DNA from: an uncultured Oscillospiraceae bacterium
GTDB lineage: Bacteria; Bacillota; Clostridia; Oscillospirales; Oscillospiraceae
Reading direction: 5' to 3'
Assembly (NCBI GenBank): GCA_910583885.1
Contig: CAJUAC010000078.1
Location: forward strand, 1-11,060
DNA: 11,060 nt
Position 1 is the stretch's first letter. The number at the start of each line of letters is the position of its first letter. Positions 6,143 to 11,060 of the stretch are shown piece by piece. Under the pieces are notes generated by a model. That model had not been told where the DNA came from. It did not search any database and saw only the letters and a list, made by a program, of their open reading frames with translations. The position numbers and the translations under genes were made by a program.

Positions 6143-6691
6143 TTATTTCCCGATATGTTCCGCCATCAGGCGGTCAAAAGCCGCCTGATGGTCCAGGAAC
6201 CGCTGGCGGACAAAACTGATATAGTGGTCTGTCATCATAAATTGTAAGAATTCCTTGTAGGGCATCAGGCGGTAGTCCACCGTTTCCCCCGCCTGGAGGC
6301 GGATGGCCTGCGTGTCCGGATCAAAGACGGCCAGGAAGCTGTGGTAGATGGTGGGGAGGCCGCCGGGAAGCTGCCGGGGCTGGACATAGACCGGGTGCAG
6401 GGCACTCTCCGGCAAGGTAATGCCGGTCTCCTCCCGCAGCTCCCGGGCTGCGCCGGCAACCGGGGATTCCCCTTTCAGCACGGCGCCGCCAGTGATCTCC
6501 CAGAGGAGTCCCCAGAGCTTTTCCGGGTGGCGCTGGGTAAGGAGTACCCGGCCATCTGTAGTGACAGGACAGACCTCCGCCACCAGATGCCAGGCCCCTG
6601 GAGGGACAGGCTCTCCCCGCACCAGGTCAAACCCCAGCGGGCGGCCATCCTGGCTGTAGGCATCCCACAGCTCTTTTGCCAAAGCGCCCAT
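6143..6691 (-). CDS. NUDIX hydrolase (IDI/YfcD-like subgroup)
   Basis: A 182-residue hydrolase with a complete NUDIX box at residues 69-91: G69, five residues, E75, seven residues, then R83-E84-L-R-E87-E88-T-G90-I91. The N-terminus (ELWDAYSQDGRPLG, RGEPVPPGAWHLVAEV) is the signature of the subgroup related in fold to type 1 isopentenyl-diphosphate isomerase and YfcD-like proteins, which have a longer N-terminal strand region than MutT. No isomerase activity should be assumed, and the substrate is unknown. The start codon lies 1 nt after the uppP stop (TGA-G-ATG) with only a weak AAGGCGG site, so translation is probably coupled to uppP. The 3' end of the gene contains a perfect 11-bp hairpin, and ftsK follows closely. 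It is a different subgroup from the other NUDIX gene at 115-570 and not a recent duplicate. Confidence 0.9.
   Translation of the reverse strand: MGALAKELWDAYSQDGRPLGFDLVRGEPVPPGAWHLVAEVCPVTTDGRVLLTQRHPEKLWGLLWEITGGAVLKGESPVAGAARELREETGITLPESALHPVYVQPRQLPGGLPTIYHSFLAVFDPDTQAIRLQAGETVDYRLMPYKEFLQFMMTDHYISFVRQRFLDHQAAFDRLMAEHIGK
6163..6191 (-). repeat. Perfect 11-bp inverted repeat at the 3' end of the NUDIX gene
   Basis: CCATCAGGCGG (6163-6173) and CCGCCTGATGG (6181-6191) are perfect complements around the 7-nt loop TCAAAAG. The hairpin lies inside the last codons of the NUDIX gene (its DHQAAFDRLMA segment), about 35 nt before the ftsK start. No T-rich tract follows, so it is not a standard terminator. 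It could affect mRNA processing, or the passage of ribosomes and polymerase into ftsK. Confidence 0.6.
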
Positions 6692-6692
6692 C

Positions 6693-7559
6693 TCAGGCCG
6701 CCTTCAGCCAGGGCAGCAGGCCCAGTACCTTCAGCAGGCTCAGCACCACAGTGATGGCCCCGGCGGCCCAGCAGTAGTAGGCAAACGCGCCGAATTTCCC
6801 CTTGTCCGCCACCATCCGGACCAGACGGATGGAGAGGTAGCCGGACAGGGCCGCTGCCGCTACACCCAGCAGGTATGACGGCAGAAGGGACCAGTCCACC
6901 CCGGCTTCCGCCACGTCAAAAATTTGCAGGATATTGGCTCCCAGCACAGCGGGGATGGACAGCAGGAAGGCGAAGCGGACAGCAAAGCGCCGCTCCATCC
7001 CCCGGAAGCAGCCCATGCAGATGGTCATACCAGACCGGGAGATGCCCGGGCAGGTGGCAATGGCCTGGCCCGCGCCTACAACCAGTACATCGGCCAGGGT
7101 GGCGGTGCGCTCGTTTTTGCGCCCCTTGCGTACCTGGTCGCAGAGATAGAGCAGCAGGCCCGTCACCAGCAGGGCGCCGCCCACAAAGAAGGTGTTGGCA
7201 TACAGGCCCTCCACCATGTCCTTGATGGGCAGGATCAGGAACAGGGGCAGGGTGCCCACGACGATCAGCAGGATCAGCTGCCGGGCCGGGGGGACCTTCC
7301 CCGGGGTGCGGCCGCCGGCCACGTCGCCAATCATGCGGAAAAACTCCAGGATCATCTCCCGGATATCCGTCCAGTAGGCAACGAATACCGCCGCCAGGGT
7401 CCCCAGGTGGAGCAGGACGTCAAAAAACACATCGTCAGTCCCCTCCACCCCCAGCCCTAACAGGTTTTGTGCAATGGACAGGTGGCCGGAGCTGGAGATG
7501 GGCAGGAATTCCGCCACACCCTGGATAATACCTAGAATCAAAGCGTTTAATAAGGTCAC
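6693..7559 (-). CDS. uppP: Undecaprenyl-diphosphatase (UppP/BacA)
   Basis: A 288-residue integral membrane phosphatase that converts undecaprenyl diphosphate to undecaprenyl phosphate, recycling the lipid carrier for peptidoglycan and other wall polymers. It also gives the family its link to bacitracin resistance. The first signature is E17-F-L-P-I-S-S-S-G-H in the first membrane region; the second is PGISRSG at 171-177. Both carry the catalytic glutamate, histidine, serine and arginine residues known for the family. Several further hydrophobic helices are seen (for example 94-111, 123-140, 195-213, 225-248 and 262-286), and length is normal. The start codon is GTG at 7557-7559, chosen because GAGGAGG (7567-7573) lies 7 nt upstream and the protein begins at the usual family position. 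It has its own promoter and leads the uppP-NUDIX-ftsK group. Confidence 0.96.
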   Translation of the reverse strand: MTLLNALILGIIQGVAEFLPISSSGHLSIAQNLLGLGVEGTDDVFFDVLLHLGTLAAVFVAYWTDIREMILEFFRMIGDVAGGRTPGKVPPARQLILLIVVGTLPLFLILPIKDMVEGLYANTFFVGGALLVTGLLLYLCDQVRKGRKNERTATLADVLVVGAGQAIATCPGISRSGMTICMGCFRGMERRFAVRFAFLLSIPAVLGANILQIFDVAEAGVDWSLLPSYLLGVAAAALSGYLSIRLVRMVADKGKFGAFAYYCWAAGAITVVLSLLKVLGLLPWLKAA

Positions 7560-7590
7560 GGCGCAGCCTCCTCATAAAGTTTCATCCTAT

Positions 7591-7619
7591 ATCATAGCAC
7601 AACTGTTTGCGCTTTTCCA
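7591..7619 (-). promoter_or_regulatory. Probable promoter of uppP
   Basis: On the minus strand, -35 TGGAAA (7614-7619), 17-nt spacer and -10 TATGAT (7591-7596). The -35 is imperfect, but the -10 and spacing are good. The transcript start is predicted near 7584, about 25 nt before the GTG codon. Confidence 0.5.
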
Positions 7620-7642
7620 TAGTTTTTTGGAAACATTAAGGG

Positions 7643-7711
7643 AAAAGAAAACTGTCATCCTGAACGCAGCGGAGGATCACCATTGATCCTATACTCCGTT
7701 CAGAATGACAG
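7643..7711 (-). terminator. Probable terminator of the acpP-rnc transcript, built on an inverted repeat
   Basis: Read on the minus strand, the hairpin made by 7684-7711 and 7652-7679 is followed directly by TTTTCTTTTCC (7651-7641). That is the layout of a Rho-independent terminator. It lies about 46 nt after the rnc stop codon and upstream of the uppP promoter. Confidence 0.6.
7652..7711. repeat. 28-bp-arm imperfect inverted repeat (palindromic repeat element)
   Basis: The left arm 7652-7679 begins CTGTCATCCTGAACG; the right arm 7684-7711 ends CGTTCAGAATGACAG. The arms match at 23 of 28 positions around a 4-nt loop (CCAT). This core resembles the short palindromic TGTCATTCTGAGCGAAG-type elements I recall as scattered in many bacterial genomes. 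That resemblance is from memory and not searched. The mismatches between arms suggest an old copy with a stem kept by selection or a non-autonomous element without coding capacity. Confidence 0.7.
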
Positions 7712-7757
7712 GGGATGTGCGTGCGCCCTCTTAACCGGCGCGTGGGGGGACGGGGCG

Positions 7758-8435
7758 TCAGGGGGCGCTGTCCGGCATACCCGCCAGGGCGTCCCGTGCG
7801 GCAGCCTGTTCAGCTTCCTTCTTGCTGTGGCCCTCCCCCCGCCCGATGGCCTCTCCGTTGAGGCTGACCTCGAAGAGGAACGTCTTGTTGTGGTCCGGCC
7901 CGCTCTGGGACACCATGCGGTAGGTCAGCACCTGGCCGCTCCTGCGCTGGACCACCTCCTGCAAGGTCGTCTTGTAGTCCCGGCGTTCCTCGGCGTCAGG
8001 GGCCTGGCTGAGCAGGACCCGGTTAATCAAGGCCTGGGCCTGGCTGATCCCGCCGTCCAGGTATACGGCGGCAAATACCGCCTCCACCGCGTCAGCCAGA
8101 ATGGACTGCCGCTCCCGGCCCCCGCCGGCCTCCTCGCCACGGCCCAGCTTCAGATACCGGCCCAGCTCCAGCTCCTTGGCCACCTCATACAGGCTCTGCT
8201 CACAGACCAGGGAGGCCCGCATCCGGGTCAGATCCCCTTCGGGCAGGCTGCCATAGTGCTTGAACAGGAACTCTGCGGCCACAAAGCCGAGGATGCTGTC
8301 GCCCAGGAACTCCAGGCGCTCGTTGCTGGACAGGCCGCCACGGTGCTCGTTGGCATAGGAGCTGTGGTTGAGCGCTTCGCTCAGCAGCTCCCGGTCATGG
8401 AAAGAGTAGTGCAGCTTCCGCTCCAGAGATTCCAT
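7758..8435 (-). CDS. rnc: Ribonuclease III
   Basis: A 225-residue double-strand-specific endoribonuclease that processes rRNA precursors and structured mRNAs. The catalytic signature NERLEFLGDSILG lies at residues 38-50 with E39, E42 and D46. The second acidic pair is D115 and E118 in ADAVEAVFAAVYLDGG. These equal the known E. coli positions shifted by one. The double-stranded RNA-binding domain is at about 153-219, ending in GHSKKEAEQAAARDAL. The start at 8435 is set by AAGGAGGG 7-8 nt upstream. An in-frame ATG at 8483 would add 16 unconserved residues, has no binding site and overlaps the leader hairpin, so I rejected it. acpP precedes it on the same strand (81-nt gap), a common Firmicute order. 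The smc and ftsY genes that often follow rnc in Firmicutes are absent here. Confidence 0.96.
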   Translation of the reverse strand: MESLERKLHYSFHDRELLSEALNHSSYANEHRGGLSSNERLEFLGDSILGFVAAEFLFKHYGSLPEGDLTRMRASLVCEQSLYEVAKELELGRYLKLGRGEEAGGGRERQSILADAVEAVFAAVYLDGGISQAQALINRVLLSQAPDAEERRDYKTTLQEVVQRRSGQVLTYRMVSQSGPDHNKTFLFEVSLNGEAIGRGEGHSKKEAEQAAARDALAGMPDSAP

Positions 8436-8458
8436 GTCTGATCCCTCCTTCCGGAAAG

Positions 8459-8507
8459 GGAGAGCCCCGCCTGCTGGGCGCACTGGACCCTTGTGACGAG
8501 GCTCTCC
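8459..8507 (-). promoter_or_regulatory. Hairpin in the acpP-rnc intergenic leader
   Basis: In the minus-strand RNA, GGAGAGCCUCGUC (8507-8495) pairs with GGCGGGGCUCUCC (8471-8459). This makes a 13-bp stem with two G-U pairs. Inside, GGGU and GCCC can form a further 4-bp stem across a symmetrical internal loop. It begins 10 nt after the acpP stop and ends about 9 nt before the rnc ribosome binding site. No T tract follows, so it is not a standard terminator. A cleavage site for RNase III itself (autoregulation, as known in E. coli) is a reasonable hypothesis. Confidence 0.6.
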
Positions 8508-8516
8508 TTACATACA

Positions 8517-8759
8517 TCAGTTCTCCAGCTTATTTGTCAGGAAGTTAACGCAATCGCCCACAGTAGACAGGGCGGAAAGCTCCTCCTCGCCGACCTCGCC
8601 GATGTCAAACTCTTCTTCCATGCTCATGACCAGTTCCACCAGATCAACAGAATCGGCGCCCAGATCCGCCTCGAAGGCTGTCTCCGTAGTAATCTCGTCC
8701 GGATCGACAGAGAACTGGTCGGCAATGATCTGCTGCATCCGCTCAAAAATATCCTGCAT
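8517..8759 (-). CDS. acpP: Acyl carrier protein
   Basis: An 80-residue acidic carrier that holds growing fatty acyl chains on a 4'-phosphopantetheine arm. The attachment serine is S37 in GADSVDLVELVM, the standard motif (DSVD variant of DSLD). The acidic helices after it (MEEEFDIGEVGEEEL) and total length are normal. The start is supported by a rich GGAGGAGGAGG a few bases upstream (8762-8773). It has its own strong promoter 46 nt upstream and lies between plsX, which uses acyl-ACP, and rnc. A small CCCAG/CTGGG hairpin (8777-8793) sits in the leader just before the binding site. Confidence 0.97.
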   Translation of the reverse strand: MQDIFERMQQIIADQFSVDPDEITTETAFEADLGADSVDLVELVMSMEEEFDIGEVGEEELSALSTVGDCVNFLTNKLEN

Positions 8760-8804
8760 GTACCTCCTCCTCCTTTCCCAGGGAATTGCTGGGGGTTCAT
8801 TGGA

Positions 8805-8833
8805 ATGATAAAACTTTTCGCCCAGCCTGTCAA
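8805..8833 (-). promoter_or_regulatory. Strong sigma-A-type promoter of acpP-rnc
   Basis: A perfect -35 TTGACA (8828-8833, minus strand), an exact 17-nt spacer and a -10 TATCAT (8805-8810). Transcription would start near 8798, about 40 nt before the acpP ATG. It lies between plsX and acpP, so acpP can be expressed above the level of the trmFO-plsX transcript, fitting the high abundance of ACP. Confidence 0.75.
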
Positions 8834-8840
8834 TAGGCTG
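8823..8840. promoter_or_regulatory. Dyad symmetry over the -35 box, possible operator
   Basis: CAGCCT (8823-8828) and AGGCTG (8835-8840) are perfect 6-nt inverted arms around GTCAAT. The dyad is centred on the -35 hexamer of the acpP promoter, a usual place for a repressor. It could instead be a short hairpin at the end of the plsX transcript, but only GGGCGAAAAGTTTT follows. It does not look like the known FapR operator as I remember it. Confidence 0.35.
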
Positions 8841-8862
8841 TGACAGATTTCTTCACTCTTTT

Positions 8863-9879
8863 TCAGCGGCCTGTTTTCATCAGCTCCATATGGGCAGAAA
8901 TCTCCCCGGCCAGATCTGCCTTGACAGCCGCTGCGGCCTGGTAGACCGCGTTTTCGATGGCCCGGGCCCCGCTGGAGCCGTGGGCCTTGATGACCGGCTT
9001 CTGGAGCCCCAGGAGGGGCGTGCCGCCAATGGTGTCCGGGTTCAGCCGCTCCTTGAAAGCATCCAGCCCACCCTTCACCAGCAGGGCTGCCAGCATGGTG
9101 AAGAGGTTCTTCTTGAACATGCCCTTCAGCTCGCTGCCCAGGAAGGAGGCGGTCCCTTCGATGGTTTTCAGCATGACGTTGCCGGAAAAGCCGTCGGCCA
9201 CCACCACATCGCAGCCGCCCTTGACGGCCTCCTTGGCCTCGATGTTGCCGATAAAGTTCAGGTGCCCCGCCTCCCCGGCCGCTGTGAGCGCCTGATAGGC
9301 CTCCCGGCGCAGCTCGTCTCCCTTGGAGTCCTCCGCGCCGATGTTCAGCAGGCCCACCCGGGGCCGCTCCATGCCCAGGGCCTTGGCGGCGTAGAAGCTG
9401 CCCAGATAGGCAAACTGGATCAGGTACTCCGCCGTACACTCAGCGGTAGCGCCGCAGTCCACCAGGACGACCCCCTTCCCGGCGGTGGGGACCAGGGGGG
9501 CCATGGCGGCCCGGCGGATGCCCCGCACCCGCTTGACCAGCAGGGTACCGGCGGAGAGGAGCGCACCGGTGCTGCCGGCGGAGACAAAGGCGTCGCCCTC
9601 GCCGGCCTTCAGCAGCTTCAGCCCTACCGACATGGAGGAATCCGGCTTGTCCTTGAAGGCTGTGGCGGGGTTGTCGTGCATGTCGATCACCTCAGAGGCG
9701 TTGACAATGGACACCCCTTGGGGCAGGCCGCCGCACTGGCCAGCCGCCTGCTGGACATCCGCTTCCCGCCCTACCAGGGCGATCTCCAGGCCCGGGCGGG
9801 CTTTGGCGGCGTTCAGTGCGCCCCGGACAATCTCCAGGGGGGCGTTGTCCCCGCCCATGGCATCGATAATAATCCTCAA
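8863..9879 (-). CDS. plsX: Phosphate acyltransferase PlsX
   Basis: A 338-residue peripheral membrane enzyme that makes acyl-phosphate from acyl-ACP and phosphate, the first step of the PlsX-PlsY-PlsC route to phosphatidic acid. The hallmark DAMGGDNAP is at residues 6-14. Other family segments seen are FVSAGSTGALLSAG, VLVDCGATAECT, GLLNIGAEDSKGDEL, DVVVADGFSGNVMLKTIEG and GGTPLLGLQKPVIKAHGSS. Length is normal. The start codon is TTG (9877-9879), because the family begins right before IDAMGGD and AAAGGAGG lies about 7 nt upstream. This TTG overlaps the trmFO stop (TTGA), so plsX is translationally coupled to trmFO. That upstream partner is unusual; rpmF or fapR is more often seen before plsX. 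The following gene is acpP, its substrate carrier. Confidence 0.96.
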   Translation of the reverse strand: MRIIIDAMGGDNAPLEIVRGALNAAKARPGLEIALVGREADVQQAAGQCGGLPQGVSIVNASEVIDMHDNPATAFKDKPDSSMSVGLKLLKAGEGDAFVSAGSTGALLSAGTLLVKRVRGIRRAAMAPLVPTAGKGVVLVDCGATAECTAEYLIQFAYLGSFYAAKALGMERPRVGLLNIGAEDSKGDELRREAYQALTAAGEAGHLNFIGNIEAKEAVKGGCDVVVADGFSGNVMLKTIEGTASFLGSELKGMFKKNLFTMLAALLVKGGLDAFKERLNPDTIGGTPLLGLQKPVIKAHGSSGARAIENAVYQAAAAVKADLAGEISAHMELMKTGR

Positions 9880-11060
9880 TAGACAGCCTCCTTTGTCACC
9901 TCATCCCGCAGCTGGCCGATGACGGCCAGGGAGCGGCTGGAGATCTCCAGGTTTTTGTTGCGTTTCCCCTTGACCCGGCGGCCCAGGGGCTCAATAATGC
10001 CAAAATTGATGTTCATCGGCTGGAAAGCCGCCACTGTCCCATCGGAGATGTAGAGGGCCAGCGCCCCCAGGGCAGTTTCCCGGGGGAAATCGACGGGGGG
10101 CTGCCCCGCCAGCCGCCGGGCCAGCTCCACTGCGGCCAGGAAACCGGAGGCGGCGGATTCCACATAGCCCTCCACCCCGGTCATCTGCCCGGCAAAGGTG
10201 ATGCGGGGGTCCGCCTTGAGCTGGTAGTACCGGTTCAGCAGCCGGGGGGAGTCCAGATAGGTATTGCGGTGCATGACGCCATAGCGGACATACTCCGCGT
10301 TTTGCAGGGCGGGAATCATGGAAAATACCCGCCGCTGCTCACCGAACTTCAAATGGGTCTGGAACCCCACCAGGTTATAGATGGAGCCCTCGGCATTGTC
10401 CCGGCGGAGCTGGACCACGGCGTAGGGCTCGCGGCCTGTGGACGGATCCCGGAGCCCCCGGGGCTTCAGGGGGCCATAGCGCAGGGTGTCTTCACCCCGG
10501 CGGGCCATGACCTCCACAGGCATACAGCCCTCAAAGACCTGCTTGTCCTCAAAGCCGTGGACCTCCGCCTCCTGGGCCCCGCACAGCTCCTGCCAGAAAG
10601 CGCGGTATTCCTCCTCACTGAGGGCGCAGTTGATATAATCCGCCGTCCCCTTGTCGTAGCGGGAGGCAAACCAGGCGCGGGACATATCGATACTCTCAAA
10701 AGTGACCAGGGGCGCGGCGGCATCAAAGAAGTGGAGGGCGGAGCCCTCGCCGCCGGTGAGGGCCTGCAAATGGGCGGCCAGGGCGTCACTGGTCAGCGGG
10801 CCGGTGGCGACAAGGACCTCGCCCTCCGGCAGATGGGTGATCTCTCCCTCCTGCACCGTGATGTTGGGATGGGAGCGGACCGCCTGGGTGACAAAAGCGG
10901 CAAAGCCCTGGCGGTCCACCGCCAGCGCGCCGCCCGCCTCCACCCGTGTCGCGTCCGCCGCCTGGAGGATCAGGCTGTCCAGCTGCCGCAGCTCCTCCTT
11001 GAGCAGGCCCACGGCGTTCTCCAGCCCGGCCCCCCGCAGGGAGTTGGAGCAGACCAGCTC
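9876..11060 (-). CDS. trmFO: tRNA m5U54 methyltransferase TrmFO (5' end off window)
   Basis: This enzyme methylates U54 in the T-loop of tRNAs using methylenetetrahydrofolate and FAD, a Firmicute-type alternative to SAM-dependent TrmA. The visible 394 residues run to the window edge with no stop or true start. The family is about 435-450 residues, so roughly 40-55 residues with the FAD-binding glycine motif are missing on the right. Family segments seen are ELVCSNSLRGAGLENAVGLL at the visible start, ADATRVEAGGALAVDR, FFDAAAPLV, GFEDKQVFEGCMPVEVMARRG, TYLDSPRLL and AGQMTGVEGYVESAASG. The two conserved functional cysteines are present, in VCSNSL and FEGCMPVE. A GTG at 11012 is an internal valine codon, not the start. 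Its TGA overlaps the TTG start of plsX. Confidence 0.95.
   Translation of the reverse strand, partial: ELVCSNSLRGAGLENAVGLLKEELRQLDSLILQAADATRVEAGGALAVDRQGFAAFVTQAVRSHPNITVQEGEITHLPEGEVLVATGPLTSDALAAHLQALTGGEGSALHFFDAAAPLVTFESIDMSRAWFASRYDKGTADYINCALSEEEYRAFWQELCGAQEAEVHGFEDKQVFEGCMPVEVMARRGEDTLRYGPLKPRGLRDPSTGREPYAVVQLRRDNAEGSIYNLVGFQTHLKFGEQRRVFSMIPALQNAEYVRYGVMHRNTYLDSPRLLNRYYQLKADPRITFAGQMTGVEGYVESAASGFLAAVELARRLAGQPPVDFPRETALGALALYISDGTVAAFQPMNINFGIIEPLGRRVKGKRNKNLEISSRSLAVIGQLRDEVTKEAVY

Noticed and set aside
115..6691. Two NUDIX genes considered as a duplication
   Set aside because: They share only the NUDIX box; N-terminal regions and lengths differ, so they belong to different subgroups.
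7683..8441. 252-codon plus-strand open frame opposite rnc
   Set aside because: Antisense shadow of rnc, and its start lies inside the inverted repeat; the minus-strand protein has all RNase III catalytic residues.
8436..8483. Upstream ATG extension of rnc
   Set aside because: No binding site at 8483, it would translate through the leader hairpin, and a strong AAGGAGGG precedes the start at 8435.
8890..9882. 330-codon plus-strand open frame opposite plsX
   Set aside because: Shadow of plsX in GC-rich codons; no recognisable motifs and no initiation signal.

Overview
The window reads as a chromosome segment of a GC-rich clostridial gut bacterium, most like the Oscillospiraceae/Ruminococcaceae (relatives of Flavonifractor or Intestinimonas). 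This rests on the clostridial-type 5S rRNA tail, strong AGGAGG-type ribosome binding sites, and Firmicute-type TrmFO, PlsX, ACP, RNase III, UppP and FtsK/SpoIIIE proteins in GC-rich codons. The genus-level guess is inference.

Left part (1-3485), mostly plus strand, accessory in character. The window opens with the 3' end of a 5S rRNA gene and the terminator of that rRNA operon. A NUDIX hydrolase gene follows almost directly. Next comes an AT-rich island with a minus-strand GNAT acetyltransferase that has its own promoter, then a short stretch of doubtful coding value. After it lie an aromatic acid exporter-family membrane protein (ArAE_1/DUF939 type) and a two-gene operon of a LytTR DNA-binding regulator and a DUF3021 four-helix membrane protein. 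That operon ends at a GC-rich hairpin terminator.

Right part (3519-11060), all minus strand, housekeeping. Read in the direction of transcription, the order is trmFO (runs off the right edge), plsX, acpP, rnc, then uppP, a second NUDIX gene, and an ftsK/spoIIIE translocase. trmFO and plsX overlap by 4 nt, with plsX starting at TTG. acpP has a near-consensus sigma-A promoter. acpP and rnc are separated by a strong RNA hairpin, and rnc ends at a 28-bp-arm inverted repeat followed by a T-rich tract. uppP (GTG start) has its own promoter and is tightly packed with the NUDIX gene and ftsK.

In function, plsX and acpP supply acyl chains for phospholipid synthesis, uppP recycles the undecaprenyl carrier for wall synthesis, ftsK moves DNA at the septum, and rnc and trmFO process or modify RNA. 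The accessory left part looks like small stress, export and signalling genes accumulated between an rRNA operon and this core cluster. I see no clearly new multi-gene system. The best leads are the rnc leader hairpin, the imperfect inverted-repeat element used as a terminator, the hairpin at the end of the second NUDIX gene, and the LytTR/DUF3021 module beside the exporter.
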